DNA of 57,576 nucleotides, taken from assembly GCA_017478205.1 (NCBI GenBank), contig JAFVDZ010000064.1, positions 1-57,576 of the forward strand, written 5' to 3'. The first letter of the stretch is position 1; every line of letters starts with the position of its first letter. Source of the stretch: Spirochaetales bacterium (GTDB lineage: Bacteria > Spirochaetota > Spirochaetia > Sphaerochaetales > Sphaerochaetaceae). Position numbers and translations under genes: made by a program. Under the pieces are notes generated by a model that was given only the letters and a program-made list of their open reading frames with translations, was not told the DNA's origin and searched no databases. Below are positions 34,054 through 42,326 of this stretch, in pieces.

Positions 34054-34351
34054 ATGACTCCCTCCAAATCCAATTTTCTATTTTATATCACGAAATGGGA
34101 GAGAACGCGAATGATTTTGTATACTATTTTGCATAATTAATGGTTTTAGATGGGCTATTTTTGGGAAAACTGAAAAATCGTATATCTAATGTATACAATT
34201 ATCTCAACTTTCGCTTAAAAAAAGGTAGAAAAGCCGACTTAAGACCGATGTATACCATTTATATTGTGTTAAATATAAAAGATTTGACACTAATTTTTGA
34301 TTGTGTTATTCCTTATTGTATACAATAATAAAAGAACAGGGGAAATTTGCT
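34054..34351. promoter_or_regulatory. gntR/transketolase intergenic region with four GTATAC-cored sites
   Basis: Four GTATAC cores occur in 205 bp, at 34119, 34191, 34250 and 34318 (first base). The flanks grade from perfect ATTGTATACAAT (34315-34326) and 11/12 AATGTATACAAT (34188-34199) to weaker TTTGTATACTAT (34116-34127) and GATGTATACCAT (34247-34258). A consensus TTGACA lies at 34284-34289. The -10-like TACAAT at 34321-34326 is inside the strongest site, with TTGATT 18 bp upstream. Confidence 0.7.
34315..34326. promoter_or_regulatory. Perfect GntR operator candidate
   Basis: This 12-bp palindrome ATTGTATACAAT covers the -10 of the transketolase promoter. It is identical to the site at 26541-26552. 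Confidence 0.65.
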
Positions 34352-35236
34352 ATGACTGCAGAGGATTTATTCAAGAATCCGAATCAAAAATTACGAGCAA
34401 GAGAACTTTCGTATCTAGCAGCATTTTTCCGTGTTGAAGCTTGGAATATTCTTTATGAGAGAGGTACTGGTCATTGGGGAGGCGCTGCAAGCGCCATGGA
34501 ACTGACCACAAGTCTCTATTTCAACCGAATGAATATAAGGTCTGAAGACCCCTCTTGGGAAGATAGAGACCGCTTCATCCTCTCTAAAGGGCATGCCTCG
34601 ATTAACCTATATACAGTACTCGCATATAGAGGCTTCTTCTCTCCTGAAATCCTTCCATCTTTCAGAACTCTTGGGGCTACGCTTCAGGGTCACCCTTCGA
34701 TGATTACTACTCCTGGTGTAGATCTTTCTACTGGAGCTCTGGGCCATGGGCTTTCGGTTGGCCTTGGTATGGCACTAGCTGCAAGACACTTGAAAAAGAG
34801 TTACTGGACTTATGTGCTCACTGGAGAAGGATGCCTCAATGAGGGTTCGAGTTGGGAAGCCTTGATGTGTGCTGCAAAATATCGCCCAGAACGCTTTGTC
34901 CTCCTCATCGACTATAACAAGGTACAGCTTGATGGGTATGAAGAGGATATCATGCCACTTGAGCCACTCAGAGATAAACTTGTTTCATTTGGCTGGAATG
35001 TGCCAGAGCAGAGTTTTGATGGGAACAATACTGGAGACATCCTCAAGTCCTTTGTATGGCTAGATAACGAAGATAAATGGCCAAAGGCGATAATATACAA
35101 GACTACAAAGGGTATGGGTGTTTCGTTTACTGAAAACGACAACCATTGGCACGGAGCGAAAATCGACGACGAGAGCTTCAAGAAAGGTTTGCTAGAGCTT
35201 GGCTCAGACCTTTCAAGGAGGGAAATCTGGTTATGA
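34352..35236 (+). CDS. Transketolase, N-terminal (thiamine diphosphate) subunit
   Basis: This 294-residue subunit of a split transketolase has SKGHASINLYTVLAYRGFF, GALGHGLSVGLGMAL and the diphosphate motif TGEGCLNEGSSWEAL ... LIDYNKVQLDG. Canonical enzymes have GDG at the metal-binding turn, and here it is GEG, a conservative change. Such split enzymes transfer C2 units, and several have specialised roles in unusual sugar catabolism. The ATG at 34352 follows AGGGGAA. The longer frame from 34301 would run through the operator and is rejected. It overlaps the C-terminal subunit by 4 nt (ATGA). Confidence 0.92.
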   Translation: MTAEDLFKNPNQKLRARELSYLAAFFRVEAWNILYERGTGHWGGAASAMELTTSLYFNRMNIRSEDPSWEDRDRFILSKGHASINLYTVLAYRGFFSPEILPSFRTLGATLQGHPSMITTPGVDLSTGALGHGLSVGLGMALAARHLKKSYWTYVLTGEGCLNEGSSWEALMCAAKYRPERFVLLIDYNKVQLDGYEEDIMPLEPLRDKLVSFGWNVPEQSFDGNNTGDILKSFVWLDNEDKWPKAIIYKTTKGMGVSFTENDNHWHGAKIDDESFKKGLLELGSDLSRREIWL

Positions 35237-36168
35237 GTATCGCAATGAGAGACGCATATGGAAAGCATCTTGCCAAGCTAGGAGGAGAGTATCCTGAATT
35301 GGTTGTTCTCGATGCAGATGTATCCTCTTCAACAAGAAGCAACATCTTTGGAAAGGAATTCCCAGATAGGTTTTACAATGTAGGCGTTGCCGAAGCAAAC
35401 CTTGTTGACATTGCAAATGGTCTTGCGATCTGTGGTCTTAAACCTGTTGTGAATACATTTGCAATCTTTCTAGTTCTCAAGGCTGCAGACCAGATAAGGA
35501 ATGTCAGCGCATATAATAGTCTTCCTGTCGTATTTGTTGGCTCTTACGGTGGTCTTTCAGACTCATATGATGGAGCAAGCCATCAGGCAATAGAAGACAT
35601 TGCCATCATGAGAAGCATTTCCAGGATGCAGGTCATCGTTCCTTCCGATGCAAGACAGGCAGAGCTTGCACTCGATTATGCACTTAAGCAGGATGGTCCT
35701 GTCTATATCAGGATATGCAGGAATGAGGTTGCTGAGCTTCCAGAGCCAGAAAGTTTTGATGGAAATGCAATCCAGGTGAGGGAAGGCAATGATATAACAA
35801 TTGCTGCAAATGGTATCACTGTAGGCTTCGCTCTTGAAGCTGCAAGTGAGCTGAAAAAGGAAGGAATTGAAGCTGAAGTCTTCTCTGTTCCTTTTGTGAA
35901 ACCGATGAAGTTTGATGTGCTTGAAAAAAGCATAAGAAAGACAAAGAGATTGTTGACTGTTGAGGAACATGTCCTCGACGGTGGCTTTGCAAGCGCTATA
36001 TGTGAAAAGTTGATGTTGAGTGGCCTCATGCCAGACTTTGACTCAATCCATCTTACCGATTTTGCAGAGAGTGGACCATATGATGAACTTCTGAAGAAGT
36101 ATGGGATAAGTGCTGAAAATATTGCATCAAGAGCAAGAGCTCTTTTCATGAAAGGAGCTCATCGATGA
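35233..36168 (+). CDS. Transketolase, C-terminal (pyrimidine) subunit
   Basis: This 311-residue partner subunit has the catalytic Glu in NVGVAEANLVDIANGLAICG, which activates the cofactor aminopyrimidine. It also has a phosphate/substrate region VVFVGSYGGLSDSYDGASHQ and the C-terminal domain with RLLTVEEHVLDGGFASAICE. With the preceding gene it makes a complete heterotetramer. The ATG at 35233 overlaps the previous stop and has AAGGAGG upstream. A reading from 35146 merely repeats the other frame of the upstream gene. It overlaps the next gene by 4 nt. Confidence 0.93.
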   Translation: MSIAMRDAYGKHLAKLGGEYPELVVLDADVSSSTRSNIFGKEFPDRFYNVGVAEANLVDIANGLAICGLKPVVNTFAIFLVLKAADQIRNVSAYNSLPVVFVGSYGGLSDSYDGASHQAIEDIAIMRSISRMQVIVPSDARQAELALDYALKQDGPVYIRICRNEVAELPEPESFDGNAIQVREGNDITIAANGITVGFALEAASELKKEGIEAEVFSVPFVKPMKFDVLEKSIRKTKRLLTVEEHVLDGGFASAICEKLMLSGLMPDFDSIHLTDFAESGPYDELLKKYGISAENIASRARALFMKGAHR

Positions 36169-36983
36169 AGCTTGGTGTTTCAATTGCAAGTCACAATGCT
36201 CTTCCTGATGCCTTTGTTGTTTTTCGTGGGATAGATGAAGCTATAAGAAAGGCAGCAAGGCTTGGTTATGATGGTGTGGAGCTTGCTCTTGTGCGCCCTG
36301 ATGAGATAGATAGAGCACACCTTAAAGCACTCTTGAAAGAAACAGGTATGGAAGTTTCTGCAATTTCAAGTGGTCAAGTGTTCTCGCAAAGGAACCTATG
36401 CTTTACAGATGACGATAAGGAGAAGCGAGAAGAGCTCAAAAGGACCTTCTGTGGCTTTATAGACCTTGCATCTGATTTTGGACAGCTAGTCAACATAGGA
36501 AGAGTCAGAGGGAGCAAGGGTAAAAAGGATCCAAAGCTATGTGAAGAGCTGTTTGTGGATATGGCGAGATATCTTTCAGATTATGCAGAGAAGAAAGGTG
36601 TTTCGCTGATTCTTGAACCAGTCAATCGCTATGAGATTGATTTTGTGAACAATCTAGATGAAGGAAAGCAATTGATTCATCTTGTCGACAGAAAGAACTT
36701 TCTTATGATGGCCGATGTTTTTCATATGAATATCGAAGATGACCTCATTGGGCCAGCCATCAAACGCAACAAGGAGTATGTGAAGTACATACACCTTGCT
36801 GATTCAAATAGGCATGCACCTGGAAAGGGGCACATGCCTTGGGATGAGATTTTCTCAGCCCTTTCTGATATAGGCTTCTGCGGTTGGACTACTATCGAAA
36901 TCCTTCCTTTTCCTGATCCGGATACTGCTGCGGGAAATGGTATAGGATTCATTAAAGGAAGGTACGGTAAGTATTACAACTGA
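36165..36983 (+). CDS. Sugar (phosphate) isomerase/epimerase, TIM barrel
   Basis: This 272-residue protein of the D-tagatose 3-epimerase/hydroxypyruvate isomerase superfamily has the metal ligands Glu (LILEPVNRYE), Asp (MMADVFHMN), His (KYIHLADSNRHAPGKGHMPW) and Glu (TTIEILPFPDP). The HxADSNRxxPGxGH signature occurs in ketose 3-epimerases. It is translationally coupled to the transketolase subunits. It may supply the ketose substrate that the transketolase cleaves. The exact substrate is unknown. Confidence 0.82.
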   Translation: MKLGVSIASHNALPDAFVVFRGIDEAIRKAARLGYDGVELALVRPDEIDRAHLKALLKETGMEVSAISSGQVFSQRNLCFTDDDKEKREELKRTFCGFIDLASDFGQLVNIGRVRGSKGKKDPKLCEELFVDMARYLSDYAEKKGVSLILEPVNRYEIDFVNNLDEGKQLIHLVDRKNFLMMADVFHMNIEDDLIGPAIKRNKEYVKYIHLADSNRHAPGKGHMPWDEIFSALSDIGFCGWTTIEILPFPDPDTAAGNGIGFIKGRYGKYYN

Positions 36984-37004
36984 TAAGCAATTTCCTCCCA
37001 TTTC

Positions 37005-37050
37005 GTTGACCTCGGTTCTCTCATATCTTTGCCGGGGTCAACATTTTTTA
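37005..37050 (+). terminator. Intrinsic terminator of the transketolase operon
   Basis: An 11-bp stem GTTGACCTCGG/CCGGGGTCAAC (one G-U) with a 16-nt loop is followed by ATTTTTTAT. It begins 22 nt after the last stop. Confidence 0.85.
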
Positions 37051-37058
37051 TCTCTCAG

Positions 37059-38777
37059 TCATTCTACATCCTGCAAAGCGTCATAGCCTTCTTCTCCAGT
37101 TCTGACCTTGACTACATTCTCACAGTCATAGACAAAGATCTTTCCATCTCCGATATGGCCTGTGTAGAGAACCCTCTTTGCAGTCTCAATTACCGATCTG
37201 ACTGGAATTGCAGAAACTACGATATCGACCTGCACCTTTGGCCTCAGATCTGTCTCGACCTGGACACCTCTGTATATCTCGACATGGCCATTCTGCATGC
37301 CATAGCCCATGACATGGGAAACTGTCATGCCGGTAATACCGAGTTTTGCCATTGCTTCCTTAAGTTCATATAGCCTCTCTTCCTTGAAGATGATCTCAAT
37401 CTTTGTGAACTTGTGTCTTCCTGTTTCAAAGGAGTGCTCTCTCTTGACTGGTATAGCTTCTGCAACAGGAATATCGCCAGGAACTATCACAGCATCTTTT
37501 TCTATCATTCCAAACTTGCTAACTGCAGGCATGAAATCTGCATAGGCACTAGGTAGGCCGTGTTCACTCTTATCAAGACCTGATAGTTCATCCTGGATAT
37601 CTGCTCTGAGAAAGTTCAGCTTCTTCAAAAGAGAGAAGAATAGAAACATCGTAACAGTAGCCCAGGAGCCAACTGCAAGAAAGCCTACCAGCTGGATATA
37701 TATCTGATAGAAATCACCTGTGTAGAGGAGACCTTTAAGGTGTGCAGGAGCATCAGGATTTGATAGTAGCCCAACTGCAATTGTTCCCCATATGCCATTT
37801 GCACAGTGGACACCTACAGCACCAACTGGGTCATCGATATGCAGTTTCAGATCTAGCATCTCAACGACACCTACTACAAGAAGACCTGAGACTGCACCTA
37901 CAATGAGAGCACCAACTGCATCGTATGCATCACAGCCAGCTGTAACAGCGACAAGACCTGCAAGAGATGCATTGAGACACATGGAGACATCAGGTTTCTT
38001 GTTCTTGATCCATGTGTAGATCATAGCAACACAGGTTGCCACTGCAGGAGCAATGGTTGTTGTAAGGAAGATGGAGGATAGCTCTGATGGAGTTGTTGCG
38101 GCAGCTCCATTGAAGCCATACCAGCCAAACCAGAGAATGAATACGCCCAGTGCACCAAGTGGAATGGAATGACCTGGGATCGCATTTACTTTCACGATCT
38201 TACCATCTCTATCTTTCACATACTTACCTGTTCTCGGCCCAAGTATTGCAGCTCCGATTAAAGCTGCGATACCACCGACCATGTGTATTGCACACGATCC
38301 TGCATAGTCGTGAAAGCCGAGTGATGAGAGAAAGCCACCTCCCCAGATCCAATGTGCCTCGATAGGGTAGATTATCATGCTGATGAACCCTGAATAGACA
38401 CAGTAGGCTGAGAACTTCGTCCTTTCTGCCATCGCTCCCGAAACGATAGTAGCTGTTGTTGCACAGAAGACAAGGTTGAATACAAAGGTGCTTGCATCTG
38501 TGAAGCCAGCTTCCTTGGCCTGGATGAATTTGCCAAAATCAACAAAGAGATCAAAGTTTGGCTTTCCAATAAGGCCAAAGAAGGAATCTTCACCCATCAT
38601 CAAAGTATAGCCAAGGAACATGAAGACTACGGTTCCGATACAGAAGTCCATCAGATTCTTCATGATGATGTTTCCTGCATTCTTTGCTCTGGTAAAGCCT
38701 GTTTCGACCATTGCAAAGCCTGCCTGCATCCAAAATACAAGTGCTGCTCCGATCAGGAACCAGAATTCTACACTCAT
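37059..38777 (-). CDS. amt: Ammonium transporter fused to a PII (GlnB/GlnK) domain
   Basis: This 572-residue fusion has an Amt channel in residues 1-410, with eleven helices, ALVFWMQAGFAMVETGFTRA at the start, AHWIWGGGFL and the C-tail LSGLDKSEHGLPSAY. After a 45-residue linker comes a complete PII domain (about 455-572). Its T-loop reads GYGMQNGHVEIYRGV, keeping the Tyr that is modified in other PII proteins, and ends with TGHIGDGKIFVYDCENVVKV. PII proteins normally plug Amt as separate trimers, and here the plug is covalently attached to the gate. It is co-transcribed with glnN, which lies 12 nt upstream. Confidence 0.95.
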   Translation of the reverse strand: MSVEFWFLIGAALVFWMQAGFAMVETGFTRAKNAGNIIMKNLMDFCIGTVVFMFLGYTLMMGEDSFFGLIGKPNFDLFVDFGKFIQAKEAGFTDASTFVFNLVFCATTATIVSGAMAERTKFSAYCVYSGFISMIIYPIEAHWIWGGGFLSSLGFHDYAGSCAIHMVGGIAALIGAAILGPRTGKYVKDRDGKIVKVNAIPGHSIPLGALGVFILWFGWYGFNGAAATTPSELSSIFLTTTIAPAVATCVAMIYTWIKNKKPDVSMCLNASLAGLVAVTAGCDAYDAVGALIVGAVSGLLVVGVVEMLDLKLHIDDPVGAVGVHCANGIWGTIAVGLLSNPDAPAHLKGLLYTGDFYQIYIQLVGFLAVGSWATVTMFLFFSLLKKLNFLRADIQDELSGLDKSEHGLPSAYADFMPAVSKFGMIEKDAVIVPGDIPVAEAIPVKREHSFETGRHKFTKIEIIFKEERLYELKEAMAKLGITGMTVSHVMGYGMQNGHVEIYRGVQVETDLRPKVQVDIVVSAIPVRSVIETAKRVLYTGHIGDGKIFVYDCENVVKVRTGEEGYDALQDVE

Positions 38778-38789
38778 TCTATTACCCTC

Positions 38790-40886
38790 TTACTTTACTC
38801 CAAAAAGGAGGTCTGAATAGACAGGGAATGGCCAGTAGCTTCTCTCTGTCATCATTTCTGCCTTGTCGCATGGCATCCTTAGTTCGCTCATTAAAGGAAT
38901 CAGGGTGTCCCTTACCATCTTCGACTGCTCTATGATGTCCTCTACACCTTTTACCTTGCAAATTGCATTCTCGAGCCTCTCAAGGTTTGCTGTAATTTCA
39001 TCGATGAGATAAGAAAGCTCTTCGATGAGTTTTGTCTCATATGAACACTTTAGTGTTGGTACGATAGCCTTCTTGTTCATTGCAGCTTTTGCAACATCAG
39101 ATAGATAGTTCTCGATCGCTGGAGCAATCTGGGTCCTTGCCATATCGACCATAGTGTTTGCCTCTATGATGATGGTCTTTGTGTAGTTCTCGAGGTTGAT
39201 ATCTCTTCTGGACTTTAGCTCGTCCAAAGTGTAGACCTTCATTCTTGAGAGCATCTTGACGTTCTTCTCATCCATGAGATGTGGAATGCAGTCAGCAGTT
39301 GTCCTGTAGTTCAGAAGTCCTCGCTTCTTTGTAGCTTCCTGTATCCAGGCATCATCGTAGCCGTTGCCATTGAAGATTATTCTCTTGTGCTCCTTGATCG
39401 TCTTGACAATCAACTGGTGGAGAGAAACTTCAAAGTCATCAGCCTTCTCAAGAGTGTCTGCAAAGATTCTCAAAGTATCTGCAACAGCACTGTTGAGCAT
39501 TATGTTTGCACATGCAATGCTATCAGAAGAGCCGACCATTCTGAATTCGAACTTGTTGCCAGTGAATGCAAATGGAGAGGTTCTGTTTCTATCTGTTGTA
39601 TCTCTGTTGAAGAATGGAAGCACATCTACACCGAGCTGCATTACAGTCTTCTTTGTTCCAGGATATTCTCTATCCTCTTCTAGAGCTTCGAGAATTGCAC
39701 TGAGTTCATCTCCGAGGAAGATCGAGATCACAGCTGGTGGTGCTTCATTTGCACCCAGACGGTGGTCGTTTCCTGCTGTTGCAACAGAGATTCTGAGAAG
39801 GTCCTGATAGTCATCTACTGCCTTGATAACGGCACAGAGGAAGAGCAAAAACTGTGCATTTTCGTATGGTGTCTCGCCAGGGGATAGAAGGTTCTGTCCA
39901 TCATCTGTGCTGATTGACCAGTTGTTGTGCTTTCCCGATCCGTTCACACCAGCAAATGGCTTTTCGTGGAGAAGACAGACAAGACCATGTCTCGATGCAA
40001 CGCTCTTCATGATATCCATAGTGAGCTGGTTGTGGTCTGTTGCAATGTTCGTAGTCGTATAGATTGGAGCAAGCTCGTGCTGAGCTGGAGCAACTTCGTT
40101 ATGCTCAGTCTTTGCAAGTATGCCAACTTTCCAAAGTTCCTTGTTCAGATCTTCCATGAATGCTGCAACAGTCGGCTTGATCGCACCGAAGTAGTGGTCA
40201 TCAAGCTCCTGTCCCTTTGGAGGTCTTGCACCGAAAAGGGTTCTGCCTGTAAAGCGAAGATCTGGTCTCTTTTCATACATTTCACGTGTTATGAGGAAGT
40301 ATTCCTGCTCTGGTCCAACTGAGGAGACGACGCGATTTGCTGATGTGTTGCCAAACAGATGGAGGATTCTCACAGCTTCATGGCTGAGAGCTTCCATACT
40401 TCTAAGAAGGGGTGTCTTCTTGTCGAGAACCTGACCGCCATAAGAGCAGAAAGCAGTTGGGATATAAAGTGTTTTTCCCTTGATGAACGCATAGCTAGTT
40501 GGATCCCAGGCAGTATAGCCCCTTGCTTCGAATGTGGCTCTGAGCCCACCGGATGGGAAAGAAGAGGCATCTGGCTCACCTTTTATTAGCTCCTTGCCTG
40601 AAAATTCCATGATTACAGAGCCATCTGGAGACTTGGTGATGAACGAGTCATGCTTTTCTGCTGTTATGCCTGTAAGTGGTTGAAACCAATGAGTAAAGTG
40701 AGTTGCACCGTTCTCGACAGCCCAGTCCTTCATAGCTTCTGCAACTGCGTTGGCAACTCCGATGTCGAGTGTGGTGCCTCTGCTTATCGTCTTGCTAAGT
40801 GATTCGTAGACTTTGCCAGAAAGACGTGCTCTCATGACTCGGTCATCGAAAACCATACATCCAAAGTAATCAGAAACCTTTTGCAT
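38790..40886 (-). CDS. glnN: Glutamine synthetase type III
   Basis: This 698-residue GSIII makes glutamine from glutamate, ammonium and ATP. Large size and motifs such as [48 protein letters not shown]-like [44 protein letters not shown] and [11 protein letters not shown] mark the type III family. AAGGAG lies eight bases before the ATG. Its leader holds two large hairpins, one terminator-like. Together with amt-PII it forms an ammonium-scavenging operon, divergent from the glutamate synthase operon. Confidence 0.97.
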   Translation of the reverse strand: MQKVSDYFGCMVFDDRVMRARLSGKVYESLSKTISRGTTLDIGVANAVAEAMKDWAVENGATHFTHWFQPLTGITAEKHDSFITKSPDGSVIMEFSGKELIKGEPDASSFPSGGLRATFEARGYTAWDPTSYAFIKGKTLYIPTAFCSYGGQVLDKKTPLLRSMEALSHEAVRILHLFGNTSANRVVSSVGPEQEYFLITREMYEKRPDLRFTGRTLFGARPPKGQELDDHYFGAIKPTVAAFMEDLNKELWKVGILAKTEHNEVAPAQHELAPIYTTTNIATDHNQLTMDIMKSVASRHGLVCLLHEKPFAGVNGSGKHNNWSISTDDGQNLLSPGETPYENAQFLLFLCAVIKAVDDYQDLLRISVATAGNDHRLGANEAPPAVISIFLGDELSAILEALEEDREYPGTKKTVMQLGVDVLPFFNRDTTDRNRTSPFAFTGNKFEFRMVGSSDSIACANIMLNSAVADTLRIFADTLEKADDFEVSLHQLIVKTIKEHKRIIFNGNGYDDAWIQEATKKRGLLNYRTTADCIPHLMDEKNVKMLSRMKVYTLDELKSRRDINLENYTKTIIIEANTMVDMARTQIAPAIENYLSDVAKAAMNKKAIVPTLKCSYETKLIEELSYLIDEITANLERLENAICKVKGVEDIIEQSKMVRDTLIPLMSELRMPCDKAEMMTERSYWPFPVYSDLLFGVK

Positions 40887-40908
40887 ATGTAACTCCTTGT
40901 AAACTGAA

Positions 40909-40960
40909 GAAGGGCAAAGGATATTCGTGTGTTTTTACACGAAAGACGCCTTTGCCCTTC
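40909..40960 (-). other. Leader hairpin B of the glnN-amt transcript
   Basis: In the minus-strand RNA a perfect 12-bp stem (GAAGGGCAAAGG/CCTTTGCCCTTC) carries an inner 7-bp stem TTCGTGT/ACACGAA with the six-base loop AAAAAC. It ends 10 nt before the glnN ribosome site. Its 5' arm repeats GGCAAAGGCGTCTT of hairpin A, so it can instead pair with the 3' arm of A (nine bases). Confidence 0.7.
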
Positions 40961-40986
40961 ACCATGTTTCTTGATAGATAAATAGA

Positions 40987-41024
40987 AAAGGCGTCCTCGA
41001 GCTGATTAACTCGAAGACGCCTTT
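40987..41024 (-). terminator. Leader hairpin A of glnN-amt, terminator-like
   Basis: In the minus-strand RNA the arms AAAGGCGTCTTCGAG and CTCGAGGACGCCTTT pair over 15 bp with one G-U, around an 8-nt loop. TTCTATTT follows, giving a T-rich tail. On the plus strand the same position would be a C-A mismatch, which favours function in the glnN direction. It sits close to the predicted transcript start, as expected of an attenuator. Confidence 0.7.
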
Positions 41025-41040
41025 GCCTTCATGTCAGTCA

Positions 41041-41069
41041 CGCTACTACCAAACAAATTTTTCTGTCAA
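41041..41069 (-). promoter_or_regulatory. Predicted promoter of glnN-amt
   Basis: On the minus strand a consensus TTGACA (41069-41064) is present. The -10 region 17 bp further (GTAGCG) is poor, so the promoter may need activation. The transcript would begin just ahead of hairpin A. Confidence 0.4.
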
Positions 41070-41115
41070 TAGCTTTGAGGAAATTTTTTATAGTTCAATT
41101 TTTTTCTTCCCCTTC

Positions 41116-41145
41116 TTGACATGGAGAAGTAAGAAGAACTAAAAA
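41116..41145 (+). promoter_or_regulatory. Predicted promoter of the glutamate synthase operon
   Basis: Consensus TTGACA (41116-41121) is followed after 18 bp by TAAAAA (41140-41145, four of six). The transcript would start around 41151, a few bases before hairpin C. Confidence 0.5.
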
Positions 41146-41159
41146 GACAAGAAATGAGC

Positions 41160-41208
41160 AAAGGCGTTCATTACCGCATGGGAAAACTATGCGATAATGG
41201 ACGCCTTT
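41160..41208 (+). terminator. Leader hairpin C of the glutamate synthase operon, terminator-like
   Basis: Two 20-nt arms, 41160-41179 and 41189-41208, pair with only one G-U and one C-A mismatch around a 9-nt loop. TTGTTTT follows the 3' arm, which itself ends in TTT. The base of the stem, AAAGGCGT...ACGCCTTT, is the same sequence used in hairpin A of the divergent glnN leader. It lies between the promoter and the first gene, so it should act as an attenuator. Confidence 0.8.
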
Positions 41209-41231
41209 TTGTTTTCATGAAGGATGCACTT

Positions 41232-42326
41232 ATGAAAAGAGAAGGTGAAGTTCGTATTCCATCAGGCTGTGCAATTGCAGCTGTGATCTCAAGGAAAAAG
41301 GAAAATATCCCAGGCTCTCTCATCATAAAAGCGATGGGGCCGATGCACGATAGAAGCAATGGTCTGGGTGGTGGTTTTGCAGGATATGGAATCTATCCAG
41401 AGTATAAGGACTTCTATGCAATGCACCTGTTTTTTGATAACAGGGACTCAAGGAAGGCCTGCGAAGTGTTCATCAAGGAGTATTTCGAGATTGTCAAATC
41501 TGAAGTGATTCCAACACGGAAAATACCATCGATCACCGATGAGCCTATCATCTGGAGATATTTTCTCCATCCTCTGATGTCCATGATGCTATCTTTGCAG
41601 CTTGATGAGAAATCTTTTGTGGCGAGAGCTGTCATGAAGATAAACACTGAACTTGATGGAGCCTATGTCTTTTCAAGTGGAAAGAATATGGGAACCTTCA
41701 AGGCAGTCGGATACCCAGAAGATGTAGGACTCTTCTATCGTCTTGAAGAGTATGAGGGCTACTCCTGGACTGCACATGGAAGATATCCAACGAACACACC
41801 AGGATGGTGGGGTGGTGCCCATCCATTCTCTCTTCTCGATTATTCCGTTGTCCACAATGGAGAAATCTCATCATACGATGCAAATCGTCGCTTTATCGAA
41901 ATGTATGGCTATAAGTGCAATCTCCAGACTGATACGGAAGTTATTACATACATACTGGATTACCTTATCAGAGTGAAGGGCCTCACATTGAATGAGGCAG
42001 CAAATGTGATCGCAGCACCCTTCTGGAGCACGATAAATGGCGAAAAGGACAGAAGGGAAAGTGAGATACACGCATATCTGAGAAAGACTTTTCCAAGTCT
42101 TCTTATCACAGGACCATTTTCAATTGTCCTTGGTTTTGAGGGTGGCATCATGGCCCTCAATGATCGCTTGAAACTCAGGTCCATGGTAGTTGGAGAGATG
42201 CGTGATAGGGTCTATATCGCAAGTGAAGAAGCTTCTATCAGGGCAATGGATGATTCAGCCAAAGAGATCTGGGCACCAGCTGGAGGCCAGCCTGTGATCG
42301 TAAGAGTAGAGGATGAGAGAGCATGA
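41232..42326 (+). CDS. Glutamate synthase, class II glutamine amidotransferase subunit
   Basis: This 364-residue protein corresponds to domain 1 of GltB. It would release ammonia from glutamine using an N-terminal-type Cys in RIPSGCAIAAVI (residue 12 from my start). It has SNGLGGGFAGYGIYP, SAHGRYPTNTPGWWGGAHPF-like AHGRYPTNTPGWWGGAHPFS and VHNGEISSYDANRRF. The open frame extends upstream to 41154, but that part is leader hairpin C. AAGGA lies seven bases before the ATG at 41232, so I start there. An ATG at 41217 has no ribosome site. It overlaps the FMN subunit by 4 nt. Confidence 0.9.
   Translation: MKREGEVRIPSGCAIAAVISRKKENIPGSLIIKAMGPMHDRSNGLGGGFAGYGIYPEYKDFYAMHLFFDNRDSRKACEVFIKEYFEIVKSEVIPTRKIPSITDEPIIWRYFLHPLMSMMLSLQLDEKSFVARAVMKINTELDGAYVFSSGKNMGTFKAVGYPEDVGLFYRLEEYEGYSWTAHGRYPTNTPGWWGGAHPFSLLDYSVVHNGEISSYDANRRFIEMYGYKCNLQTDTEVITYILDYLIRVKGLTLNEAANVIAAPFWSTINGEKDRRESEIHAYLRKTFPSLLITGPFSIVLGFEGGIMALNDRLKLRSMVVGEMRDRVYIASEEASIRAMDDSAKEIWAPAGGQPVIVRVEDERA

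Noticed and set aside
40909-41208. Classic two-hairpin ANTAR target with six-base loops carrying A1 and G4
   Set aside because: Hairpin loops here are AAAAAC, TTAATCAG and GGGAAAACT on the relevant strands. None has the A1/G4 pattern, so I describe them only as terminator-like leaders.
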